Shown: positions 8,276 through 15,668 of the stretch, piece after piece | Position numbering within the stretch: the first letter of the stretch is position 1 | Layout of the letters: each line of letters starts with the position of its first letter | Position numbers and translations under genes: made by a program | The notes under the pieces: model-generated | Told to the model about the DNA's origin: nothing | Database searches by the model: none | What the model saw: the letters and a program-made list of their open reading frames with translations, nothing else | Virus record (IMG/VR): IMGVR_UViG_3300017730_000006 | Span: 1 to 64,000 of that record | Strand: one strand, 5' to 3' | Length of the DNA stretch: 64,000 nucleotides | Origin: a virus

Positions 8276-8742
8276 CATTTAGTAAACTTGTGTTTTTGGC
8301 AACTCACGAAATGTTAGAAGAAGTTTGGGGAAAAGAAATACTAACTCCTATCGACAAGGGTTATCCCAATTGCTTTTCTGAAATGTCCTATTGGGTTTTG
8401 TTTGAAGAGGATGAGCCGGTAGCATACACGGCCTCCAAGGGTTACGGTAGTTTTACTCTTGTTGGTAATACTTATGTTAAAAGTAAGTATAGAAAGCAAG
8501 GTAGCCATGGCAAACTTTTATCGGAAAGGAATAAGAGGCTTCGTGGAGTTTTAGTTACAGTGTTGAATCCAATTGAAGAATCGAATATGCAACATCTTGC
8601 TAAGGTGGTTTCAAGGCTTGGATATACCCAAGTCGAATCATACGATGATGTGGAAGATATTATGGGAAAAGAAATGTATAACGAAATTAGTTTTGGCATA
8701 AAACAACAGGTGTGGAGGAACGATGGCTCGCAAGTGTCTTAG
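8272..8742 (+). CDS. GNAT-like acetyltransferase
   Basis: A 156-aa protein. The central strand and helix V-K-S-K-Y-R-K-Q-G-S-H-G-K-L-L match GNAT motif A (R/Q-x-x-G-x-G/A), the acetyl-CoA pyrophosphate loop, at about residues 70-83. The SYWVLFEEDEPVAYT and FTLVGNTYV strands before it fit the fold. ATG at 8272 overlaps the previous TGA; a TTG two codons upstream is less likely. The substrate cannot be told. Position after two methyltransferases could mean DNA base modification or host protein modification. Confidence 0.6.
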   Translation: MTFSKLVFLATHEMLEEVWGKEILTPIDKGYPNCFSEMSYWVLFEEDEPVAYTASKGYGSFTLVGNTYVKSKYRKQGSHGKLLSERNKRLRGVLVTVLNPIEESNMQHLAKVVSRLGYTQVESYDDVEDIMGKEMYNEISFGIKQQVWRNDGSQVS

Positions 8743-8875
8743 GCGGTGCAGGGAATGTGGTCGAGAAGAAGTGACTAACGCAACACAGTGTATGGTTAGA
8801 AGGGCTGATGCACACAAATACTCTCATTGGCAAAGGCGCAAGTATTGTGGAACCATGCGTGTAGTGCGTGATTGA
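8723..8875 (+). CDS. Small Cys-rich protein with YCGTMRV tail (50 aa)
   Basis: ATG at 8723 follows GGAGGAACG by 1 nt and lies inside the end of the upstream gene. Cysteines at C-x3-C-x2-C and a C-terminal Y-C-G-T-M-R-V-V-R-D suggest a zinc-bound fold. The tail recurs in the small gene at 43235-43405, so the two are paralogues. Function unknown. Confidence 0.65.
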   Translation: MARKCLRRCRECGREEVTNATQCMVRRADAHKYSHWQRRKYCGTMRVVRD

Positions 8876-8880
8876 TAATG

Positions 8881-8888
8881 TTTATATG
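8881..8888 (+). promoter_or_regulatory. Archaeal TATA box, 30 nt before ATG
   Basis: AATG-TTTATATG follows the stop of the previous gene. The first T is exactly 30 nt from the ATG at 8911, and no Shine-Dalgarno site is seen, so the mRNA is probably leaderless. Confidence 0.75.
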
Positions 8889-8910
8889 CCATATTTGATA
8901 CCGTGGTTTT

Positions 8911-9159
8911 ATGACGATGAGTGACCATCAAGACAGTGAACATTTTGCAGGTGCGCGTGACGAAAGCGAAATCTTGGGTATGTTGGATAAAGCAGAAAGG
9001 AAATACAATTACCACTATACTACTTACATGGGTAATGGCGGTAGGTTGAATTATGGCGAAAGGATGCACCATGTAAAGCAAATAAAAGCCTTGCAAGGTG
9101 TCATTAAAACTCTTAGGTGGACTCTCGGTGACAAGGAAGTTGACCATCCCCTTGAATAG
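8911..9159 (+). CDS. Small helical protein, unknown
   Basis: An 82-aa charged, mainly helical protein with an A-E-R-K-Y-N-Y-H-Y segment and a K-A-L-Q-G-V-I-K-T-L helix. It stands alone between two TATA boxes and is therefore monocistronic. An ATG at 8917 in frame could also be used, but the TATA spacing favours 8911. No family recognised. Confidence 0.65.
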   Translation: MTMSDHQDSEHFAGARDESEILGMLDKAERKYNYHYTTYMGNGGRLNYGERMHHVKQIKALQGVIKTLRWTLGDKEVDHPLE

Positions 9160-9164
9160 ATAAC

Positions 9165-9172
9165 CTTATATT
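9165..9172 (+). promoter_or_regulatory. Archaeal TATA box, 30 nt before ATG
   Basis: CTTATATT lies 30 nt before the ATG at 9195. This spacing is one of two reasons to reject an upstream TTG start at 9183. Confidence 0.65.
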
Positions 9173-9194
9173 GGTATGGTAATTGGTATATATC

Positions 9195-9503
9195 ATGGCA
9201 ACAGTAATAGACCCGACCAACGGCGAATCCGTTGAGTTTGATATTGACTTTAATGATGTGGGAAATCGACGCGTCGAAGCAAAGGCTTCTAACGGTGATA
9301 CACTGTATCTCGATGTAACATACGGTATCAAACCGAGCGACCCTTTGTATCAAGACCGCGATTGGTTGTTAGCGGAGTATTCCGACAATGACCGCACTAT
9401 GGCAGACATAGCACAACAATTCGATGTGACCCCTATGACTATCTATGCTTGGCTTAGGAAACATTCTATCCCAACAAGAAGTCGTGGTCGTAAGAGCCTA
9501 TGA
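9195..9503 (+). CDS. Helix-turn-helix DNA-binding protein
   Basis: A 102-aa protein. The N-terminal half is acidic and strand-rich, and the C-terminal half is a clear helix-turn-helix: D-R-T-M-A-D-I-A-Q-Q-F-D-V-T-P-M-T-I-Y-A-W-L followed by a basic tail. It resembles the HTH of the metallophosphoesterase at 41811 (MARRFEMPKAWFDEYRR). Being monocistronic with a leaderless promoter just before PolB, it is a candidate regulator of replication genes. Confidence 0.75.
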   Translation: MATVIDPTNGESVEFDIDFNDVGNRRVEAKASNGDTLYLDVTYGIKPSDPLYQDRDWLLAEYSDNDRTMADIAQQFDVTPMTIYAWLRKHSIPTRSRGRKSL

Positions 9504-9508
9504 GCATG

Positions 9509-9516
9509 TTTATATA
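9509..9516 (+). promoter_or_regulatory. Archaeal TATA box of the polymerase gene
   Basis: GCATG-TTTATATA lies immediately after the HTH gene, with the first T 30 nt before the ATG of PolB at 9539. No Shine-Dalgarno site is seen between them. Confidence 0.8.
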
Positions 9517-9538
9517 CGGTATCTAATACCCTATTTAC

Positions 9539-11761
9539 ATGATAGTGGATGCAGTAGGCCGGAACAATGTCGTAGTTAGACACAGGGATGCAGACGGTAA
9601 GCGTGTCGAAACCACGATTACTGACTTTTATCCTTATTGTTATGTTGAGGATGAATCGGCTGAGTATGTTGAAGGTGCTAAGGAACAGGGTTACAAGGGA
9701 GTGTTTGGCGAATCGCTGACTAAGGTAACTGTTAGGTCGTCTGATAGTATTAGACGAATCAAGGAGATTGGCCCAACATGGGAAGCGAATATCCCGTATG
9801 TCAACCAAGTTTTAGCGGCTAAAGTAAAGCGTGGTGATGAGCCATTTGCACCGTATGAACACCGAGTTTGGTATCTCGATGGTGAATGGAAGATAAGCAC
9901 AGGCGAAATCACTATGCTTTCAGTCTATGATAGTTTTACGGAAAATCTATACTCATGGGTTATGATAGGTGGTATCGGTGCAGGTAAATACAAGTCTTTG
10001 TTGGATGCCAACAATAACTCGTATGAATACGATACTCCGGTTCTTGCGTTTGAAACCGAGCGTGAATTGTTACAACACTTTGTTGGATTTATGCGTAAAC
10101 AAGACCCCGACATTATCACCGGATGGTATGTCGCAGGTGCGGATATTAAGCAAATCGTCAAGCGTTGTCAAGCGGTTGGGGTCAAGGCGCAGTTAATGTC
10201 GCCTTACAACCGTTTGCGGTATGACTATGGCGATTGGTCGCAACCTATTGTTGGGAGAAATGTAATTGATTTGATGCAAGCATTCCCTAAGTTATGGGAA
10301 TTGAAGAATGGTAAGTTAGGCGGTTACAAATTAGACAATGTAGCAAAGGAATGTTTAGGGGAAAGTAAAGTCGAGTTGCCCGATGGTCACGACACATATT
10401 ATTCCGACCCTGTTCTGTATCTCGATTACAACAGACAAGATGTTGCTTTACTCCCAAAACTAAATGCTCTTGTCAACGCGATTGAATACTTCATAGCGGT
10501 TCAACACATCGTTCAGTGCGATATTGCTACTACTCCTTTTGTGACAAAAGTATTTACTTGTTTGACATTGTGTGACCCCGAAGTGGATTTCCAAATCCCA
10601 TCCAAACCTATATTTGACAAGGTGAAATACGATGCGGCTATTGTTCTCGATGCGCCACAGGGAATACACCGCAACATAGGTATCTTTGATGTTAAAGCCA
10701 TGTATCATAGTAATGTGAACCTTCACAACATATCATGGGACACACTTGACGCAAATGGCAAGGATTGTGGTAACGGTACTTGTTTCACCCAAGATAAACA
10801 GGGTTTGCTTGGTCGTCAAATGGATAACATGACAAAATTGCGTGACAAATACAAGGCTTTGCTCAAGGGTGCTAAGACCGATGAGGAAAGGGTGCGTTAT
10901 GACGCATTACAGTACGCTACGAAGTCTTTAGTGGCTTCGATGTATGGTTGTGCCGGTGACGCAAAGTATGGCCTCTATCACCCCGATATAGCGTCTGCTA
11001 TTACTCATGCTTCAAGGGAAACATTGTTGAAGTTAAAGTCGGTTGCTGAATCTCATGGTTTTCCCGTAGTGTACGGACATACTGATTCTGTTATGTGCGA
11101 GATACCTTCTGTCGAAAAGGGTCTTGCTGAATTGGATTCTATTAACGAACAAATGAGTCCTATTATCGTACAGTTTGAGAAGTGGTCGTCAACATTCCTT
11201 TTGATGGGTAAGAACCGATATTGTGGTCTTGTTGAATGGACTGATGGTGAACACCATGACCCGAAGCGATATGTCAAGGGAATTGAGTTGAAGCAATCTC
11301 GTATGCCCGAAATAATGAAAGAATCAATGGGTAAAGTAATTGATGGTATTCTCAACAATACAGATTCGGTAAAAGTAACTGATGAATTGTGTGATTTGAT
11401 AGACAGTATTGTTAGCGGTAAAATAGACCCGCTTGAATTGTGTATGAAGGGCAAACTAACTAACGATTTAGAGAAGTATAAGAGTATCAGTGGTGCGGCG
11501 GCTGGCGCGCAGTGGGCTAATCGTACATTAGGTAAGGGCTACCGCAAGGATGATTACTTCTTGTGTGCTATCGACCCAAAAGGTAACTATATTGCCTTCG
11601 ACCACCCAAGCGAAATAGAGGGTATTACTGAAATCGGCTATCGCACTATGGTTGAGCGTTTTATTATCAGTAAAGTAAAGCCATACTACGAAGTCGCAAA
11701 TTGGGATATGACCGCACTTCTTATCTCTATGGATGGTAAGAAGAATACTATGTGGATTTAG
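9539..11761 (+). CDS. polB: Family B DNA polymerase with proofreading exonuclease
   Basis: A 740-aa replicative polymerase. Exonuclease motifs are ExoI YLDGEW (D114, E116), ExoII ITGWYVAGAD (D202) and ExoIII YNRQD (Y297, D301). Polymerase motifs are A FDVKAMYHS (D384), B KSLVASMYG (K462, Y469) and C YGHTDS (512-517). Motif C has His at the first position of the usual DTD, while the metal-binding second Asp (D516) is kept. The length is at the short end for archaeal PolB. Leaderless promoter, single gene. The clamp, clamp loader, primase and nuclease encoded nearby complete an archaeal-type replisome. Confidence 0.97.
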   Translation: MIVDAVGRNNVVVRHRDADGKRVETTITDFYPYCYVEDESAEYVEGAKEQGYKGVFGESLTKVTVRSSDSIRRIKEIGPTWEANIPYVNQVLAAKVKRGDEPFAPYEHRVWYLDGEWKISTGEITMLSVYDSFTENLYSWVMIGGIGAGKYKSLLDANNNSYEYDTPVLAFETERELLQHFVGFMRKQDPDIITGWYVAGADIKQIVKRCQAVGVKAQLMSPYNRLRYDYGDWSQPIVGRNVIDLMQAFPKLWELKNGKLGGYKLDNVAKECLGESKVELPDGHDTYYSDPVLYLDYNRQDVALLPKLNALVNAIEYFIAVQHIVQCDIATTPFVTKVFTCLTLCDPEVDFQIPSKPIFDKVKYDAAIVLDAPQGIHRNIGIFDVKAMYHSNVNLHNISWDTLDANGKDCGNGTCFTQDKQGLLGRQMDNMTKLRDKYKALLKGAKTDEERVRYDALQYATKSLVASMYGCAGDAKYGLYHPDIASAITHASRETLLKLKSVAESHGFPVVYGHTDSVMCEIPSVEKGLAELDSINEQMSPIIVQFEKWSSTFLLMGKNRYCGLVEWTDGEHHDPKRYVKGIELKQSRMPEIMKESMGKVIDGILNNTDSVKVTDELCDLIDSIVSGKIDPLELCMKGKLTNDLEKYKSISGAAAGAQWANRTLGKGYRKDDYFLCAIDPKGNYIAFDHPSEIEGITEIGYRTMVERFIISKVKPYYEVANWDMTALLISMDGKKNTMWI

Positions 11762-11810
11762 ATATAGTTAAATACATAGGCGTATTGGGTTTTAATAGAG
11801 GGACAGTCAA

Positions 11811-12155
11811 ATGACAGACGGATTCCGTTCACCCAAAAAATTATCCGGCAAACAATTGACTGACCAAGTTTCTTTGATTAACGCTAGATTAGACCTACTA
11901 ACAAACGCTATGGCGGCAGATGTTCAGCGACTCAATGTTCTTCTTTTCAGTTATTTTAAGGAAATAGGTAAGGCCGAGGAAATCAGATGTGAGAAGTGTG
12001 GAGTTTCCAACATCAGACCACATATTGAAGGTATTGAGATTGACCCTCGGTGTGTGAATTGTGGCGCACTTATTGAAGATTTACCGGATGAAGCATTTAC
12101 TGACCCTGCGGTTATGGATGAGGCAGAAGGTGAACCTAACGATGAAGAGTCATAA
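11811..12155 (+). CDS. Zinc-ribbon protein with helical N-terminus
   Basis: A 114-aa protein. An N-terminal helix (residues 8-50, heptad-like) is followed by a zinc ribbon C-E-K-C-G (about 62-66) with a partner C-V-N-C-G 20 residues later, and then a long acidic tail. AGAGGGACAG precedes the ATG. The layout resembles small archaeal transcription or replication accessory factors, but no family is certain. Confidence 0.65.
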   Translation: MTDGFRSPKKLSGKQLTDQVSLINARLDLLTNAMAADVQRLNVLLFSYFKEIGKAEEIRCEKCGVSNIRPHIEGIEIDPRCVNCGALIEDLPDEAFTDPAVMDEAEGEPNDEES

Positions 12156-12220
12156 ACAATTATAACTCTCAACACTTAAATAACAATAGTATAGTGGTTA
12201 ATTTACAAGAAGTGATTATC

Positions 12221-12610
12221 ATGGCACGAAATAATACAATATCGGCAACATTCAGCCAAGCATCCGGTGACGGCGCAAGCGGTTACACCGAGTCCTCCGG
12301 TTCTAAATCTTTTACATCGGGCGATTCAGTCAAAATCGAAGGCACAATTTCTCATAGTGGTGCTACTGTTTATTTGGCAAGCGATTACGGTTTGGCTCAA
12401 TGTGATGGTATTTACCTTGAAAACCGTGATTCAACAAACTTCATTACTTGTGTTCTAAAGGATGCTTCGGACAATGTTCTAAGCACATTGAAGATTGCAC
12501 CCGAAGGTGTTTTCATGGTTCGTTTAGATGCAGATATGACGGCTGTTGCCAAAGTTTCTTTGATAGCAGATACCGCACCATGCGAGTTTGTTCTTTGTGT
12601 TTCGGAGTGA
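12221..12610 (+). CDS. Beta-rich protein, possible capsid decoration or small structural protein
   Basis: A 129-aa Ser/Gly/Thr-rich protein of alternating strands with a C-terminal E-F-V-L-C-V-S-E. ATG at 12221 is preceded by GAAGTGATTATC, so the longer GTG reading from 12194 is not needed. Composition resembles viral decoration or surface proteins more than an enzyme. It lies outside the virion operon, paired with a small basic gene. Identity unknown. Confidence 0.55.
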   Translation: MARNNTISATFSQASGDGASGYTESSGSKSFTSGDSVKIEGTISHSGATVYLASDYGLAQCDGIYLENRDSTNFITCVLKDASDNVLSTLKIAPEGVFMVRLDADMTAVAKVSLIADTAPCEFVLCVSE

Positions 12611-12615
12611 TTTGA

Positions 12616-12816
12616 ATGTCAAGAACAAGACAGGACTTGGCTCGATTACAAGCCATGTGTAAAGACTTCGGTAAAGTTTCCCCTAAAGAATGGCCGGAAG
12701 GTCTTGTTGGTGTTGGGCCGGATATGCGCGCTTGGGTTCGCTCTCAAGAAGATGCACCAAAGGCCGCGCCTAAGAAGGCCGCATCCAAGCCAAAAAAGGT
12801 CGAAAAGGCTGAATAG
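12616..12816 (+). CDS. Small protein with Lys/Ala-rich tail
   Basis: A 66-aa protein with a helical front half and a C-terminal A-P-K-K-A-A-S-K-P-K-K tail like those of histone H1 or DNA-binding tails. It starts 5 nt after the preceding stop. It may bind nucleic acid through the tail; function is otherwise unknown. Confidence 0.6.
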   Translation: MSRTRQDLARLQAMCKDFGKVSPKEWPEGLVGVGPDMRAWVRSQEDAPKAAPKKAASKPKKVEKAE

Positions 12817-12821
12817 GCAAG

Positions 12822-12829
12822 TTTATATA
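12822..12829 (+). promoter_or_regulatory. Archaeal TATA box, 30 nt before ATG
   Basis: GCAAG-TTTATATA-CCCC after the small gene has its first T 30 nt before the ATG at 12852, again with no Shine-Dalgarno site. Confidence 0.78.
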
Positions 12830-12851
12830 CCCCCTCGTACTATGTATATAC

Positions 12852-13760
12852 ATGGGCGAGAGAGCATCCACCTACAACCCCCAAGAGGTTACTGACGAAG
12901 TAGTGCTACGCGTTAGCAAGTCGTCATTCCTTCAATACAATATGTGTCCTAGACAGTATGCGTGGAATAAGATAATGCTACCGGATTTGCAGATACCCGT
13001 ATCAGATGCGGCTATTCGTGGAACGGCCATACATCAAGTCATGGAGGATGCACTAAGGGACATTACAGACGATACTAAAACAACCCTAAAGGTAACTGCT
13101 GACAATCCGGTATGGCGTGGTACTCCTTGGGATAATTTATTTGATTCTCACGCTATCGCTCAAGATGTTGAGTTAGATGATGGAGTGGATAGTCTAAAGG
13201 AAATACTTGCTTCTATCATTGAGGATTGGGGCGAATTGGAAATCGTTGAATTAGAGGATAAGCACGAAATCCCATACACCGTTGAATGGACTCACGAAGG
13301 CGGCACAGGTCGAACCGATTGTGTGCTTGTTGGTATGATTGACGGTGTGTTCCGTATGCCTAACGGTAACTTGGTAGTGGTTGAATTAAAGACGGGTAGT
13401 GCTAACAATGGCAAACTATCCCGTACTCGCAAGGAATTGTGCTTCTATCGCAAGTTACTCATGCTCAAGGGTTACGATGAACCAACACACTTCTTGACTA
13501 TATTCCCCGATGCAGACGACCCTAAGTTTTTGAGTCAAATGATGAATAAGAAGAAGGCCGAAGTTTACATGGGTGAAATGAAAGGACTAGCCGTTCTTGA
13601 GCCGGTTGGAACACGAAGTATTAATGCTATGGAGAATACATTAAGTAACAGTGTGAAGGGTATAATCTCGCAAGAGTGGCCTATCAAATGGAATGAATAC
13701 TTTTGCACCCAATGGTGTGAGTTTCACTTATCATGTAATGAAGAATTGTTGGAGGCATAA
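12852..13760 (+). CDS. RecB/Cas4-type PD-(D/E)XK nuclease with iron-sulfur cysteines
   Basis: A 302-aa nuclease. Features in order are S-x-x-x-x-Y-x-x-C-P-R-x-Y (C32), G-T-A-I-H-Q-V-M-E (nuclease motif with His), G-R-T-D-C-V-L-V and V-V-V-E-L-K-T-G (active-site D and E-x-K), Q-type helix E-L-C-F-Y-R-K-L-L, and a C-terminal cluster C285-x3-C289-x5-C295. With C32 this makes the four cysteines of AddB/Cas4-type 4Fe-4S nucleases, although the usual spacing is CxxC-x5-C. It should degrade or resect DNA ends during replication or recombination. First gene of the primase operon. Confidence 0.85.
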   Translation: MGERASTYNPQEVTDEVVLRVSKSSFLQYNMCPRQYAWNKIMLPDLQIPVSDAAIRGTAIHQVMEDALRDITDDTKTTLKVTADNPVWRGTPWDNLFDSHAIAQDVELDDGVDSLKEILASIIEDWGELEIVELEDKHEIPYTVEWTHEGGTGRTDCVLVGMIDGVFRMPNGNLVVVELKTGSANNGKLSRTRKELCFYRKLLMLKGYDEPTHFLTIFPDADDPKFLSQMMNKKKAEVYMGEMKGLAVLEPVGTRSINAMENTLSNSVKGIISQEWPIKWNEYFCTQWCEFHLSCNEELLEA

Positions 13761-13762
13761 GA

Positions 13763-13909
13763 ATGAGTAAAGATGGTTGTCCTAAGTGCGATAGTGGTAT
13801 GGTTGCCACCGAGGAAATGTTCTTAGTTACAGGCGAGGTTGACGGATTAAGGCAAGCACAGATAGTCCACACTTGTATGTCATGCGGCCACAAATGGGCG
13901 GGGAAGTAA
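13763..13909 (+). CDS. Small zinc-ribbon protein (48 aa)
   Basis: ATG 2 nt after the nuclease stop, with TTGGAGGC upstream. Two knuckles, C-P-K-C near the start and C-M-S-C-G-H-K-W near the end, form a classic zinc ribbon. The stop TAA overlaps the primase ATG, so it is translationally coupled to the primase and may be a primase accessory factor. Confidence 0.75.
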   Translation: MSKDGCPKCDSGMVATEEMFLVTGEVDGLRQAQIVHTCMSCGHKWAGK

Positions 13910-14916
13910 TGAGTTTACTATCATTCCCAAGAGAGGTTGGTTTGAAGAGAGCAGTATGCAACGACCAACAACAATACCGTAATTATATCACAAAACTAAA
14001 TGGTAAGGCTAACATTTACACTTCACTATACTCGTTTAGGGATAAGGACAGAAATGCACCGTGGAAGTTTGATACTACAAGCGCAATCATAGATAGGGCT
14101 TGGTGGGACTTTGATGCTGGCGAACAGGGCGGAATTGAACAGGTGAAGCAAGATGTCGCTAAATTACTCTCACGACTTGATGGCGACATACGGCTTGTGG
14201 CTACGGGTCGAGGGTTCCATGTTCACCAACTCTTCTCACGCCCCGTTATCGGCATTCAATTCCACAAACACTTGGCGCGATACCAAAAGATGAAAGCAAG
14301 TGGGTTAGCAACTCTTGATGGGTTTGCTTTTCCGGCAAAACTAACTCGCATACCAAATACATTCAACGCTACTCGCCAACGATGGGCGGTCTGCATACCT
14401 ACACAAGCATTCGCATCCGACCCTTTGGGATTCGCGATACCTAAGAAGCCGGTTAGGGAATACTTCTCGGAATGTCCTTTCGGTGGTCGCAAGAATACAA
14501 GCACATTTGACTTGGTTAAGTGGGCTAACGACAACCCTGCACATGAGGTCGAGTTGCCAAAGTTTGACGGTGACATCAGTAGTGCCGGAGAAGTGCCGAT
14601 TATGCCTTGTTTAGAGGGGGCTATACGCCACGAAAACCCTAAGCATGAAGTAAGGGTAGCCCTAGTGCAACACATGGCACAGGAGTTACGCTGGTTCGCC
14701 GACCCGCAAAGCGTCCCTCCCGAACAAAGGGCTGAAATCGAAGATACAATCTTTGAATACATCAAGTCTTTGGGATGGCGTGATTTTAAGGAAAATCTAA
14801 CTCGTATCGGTATCAAGACCAATATGAATTACGACAACGCACCTTCTTGCAGATGGTTCAATTTGAGAGGAATGTGCAAGGGTAAGTGTTGGAGATATGA
14901 CGGCAGTATCAGTTAA
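13909..14916 (+). CDS. priS: AEP-family DNA primase (PriS-like)
   Basis: A 335-aa archaeo-eukaryotic primase. Motif I is WWDFD (65-69, D67 and D69) and motif II is A-T-G-R-G-F-H-V-H (98-106), the signature of PriS and PrimPol proteins. The R-I-P-N-T-F-N block around residue 152 occurs in related viral primases. The C-terminus has a compact C-x8-C-x3-C group (C-R-W-F-N-L-R-G-M-C-K-G-K-C). ATG at 13909 is preferred over the upstream ATGs at 13873-13900, which lie in the zinc-ribbon gene. No PriL is seen, so it may act alone as in other viruses. Confidence 0.85.
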   Translation: MSLLSFPREVGLKRAVCNDQQQYRNYITKLNGKANIYTSLYSFRDKDRNAPWKFDTTSAIIDRAWWDFDAGEQGGIEQVKQDVAKLLSRLDGDIRLVATGRGFHVHQLFSRPVIGIQFHKHLARYQKMKASGLATLDGFAFPAKLTRIPNTFNATRQRWAVCIPTQAFASDPLGFAIPKKPVREYFSECPFGGRKNTSTFDLVKWANDNPAHEVELPKFDGDISSAGEVPIMPCLEGAIRHENPKHEVRVALVQHMAQELRWFADPQSVPPEQRAEIEDTIFEYIKSLGWRDFKENLTRIGIKTNMNYDNAPSCRWFNLRGMCKGKCWRYDGSIS

Positions 14917-14918
14917 TG

Positions 14919-14926
14919 TTTATATG
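14919..14926 (+). promoter_or_regulatory. Archaeal TATA box, 30 nt before ATG
   Basis: AATG-TTTATATG overlaps the end of the primase gene region, with the first T 30 nt before the ATG at 14949. Confidence 0.78.
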
Positions 14927-14948
14927 ACAACCGGCTTGTGTTTATATC

Positions 14949-15668
14949 ATGGTTCTTCTTATTGATAGGAGAGAAAACGAATTACTAATCCATAAATTAT
15001 TAATTAAGATGGGTGATGTTAATAATGACCCAAAAGGACAGGCTCAAGTATTACATCTAACTTCGGGCGATTACATACTTGGAGATTGGGGGATAGAGGC
15101 AAAGGAAATCAATGACTTGTATCGTAGCATTCTCGGTATCGGCAGAAACGGCAGAACCGTTGTTCACCAACTGCACGAATTATGCGAACAGTTTGACAAA
15201 CCATTCTTGGTAGTTTACAACACTGAATTGAAGCCTTACTTTCATGGTCGCAGACCAAGTGCAAAACAAATATCAGATGAGCGCAAAAAGATGATGGCGA
15301 TAATCAAATCTTTCAAAATGACAATGCACCAACGATTTCCCAAGTTACATTTCTTGCAACTAAACACTATGGATGATTTCGTGGATTGGTTATACACTAA
15401 TCATAGACAGAACATTATTTCTAAGGTAAAACTAAATACAATCAACAAACCTGCGCCCGTAGTTAGACATGACGATAATCGCGTCAAGACCTTAATGAAT
15501 TGCGGGATTAGTGACAAACAAGCCGAGTCGCTTCTCGCACACTACGGTAATTTAACGGTTATTTTACGCAAAGGTACTAAGCAGAAGGAAATGATGTCCG
15601 TTGCCGGTATAACTCGCAAACAAGCGAAGTCTATACTTTCTCTAAGGGATAATTTCAACGCAAATTAA
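14949..15668 (+). CDS. ERCC4/XPF-type structure-specific nuclease
   Basis: A 239-aa nuclease. LIDRREN (4-10) and GDYIL (40-44) with IEAKEIND (49-56) form the ERCC4 active site. The usual ERKx3D is EAKx3D here, so Arg is replaced by Ala while Glu50, Lys52 and Asp56 stay. C-terminal helix-hairpin-helix pairs (about 178-235) follow. Such enzymes cut branched DNA during repair and replication restart, and ERCC4-type nucleases are reported in magroviruses. Leaderless promoter. The last 14 bases overlap the end of the convergent tail gene. Confidence 0.88.
   Translation: MVLLIDRRENELLIHKLLIKMGDVNNDPKGQAQVLHLTSGDYILGDWGIEAKEINDLYRSILGIGRNGRTVVHQLHELCEQFDKPFLVVYNTELKPYFHGRRPSAKQISDERKKMMAIIKSFKMTMHQRFPKLHFLQLNTMDDFVDWLYTNHRQNIISKVKLNTINKPAPVVRHDDNRVKTLMNCGISDKQAESLLAHYGNLTVILRKGTKQKEMMSVAGITRKQAKSILSLRDNFNAN

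Noticed and set aside
12704-12895. 63-aa plus-strand ORF
   Set aside because: Overlaps two better supported genes and the TATA box in another frame, and has no ribosome site.
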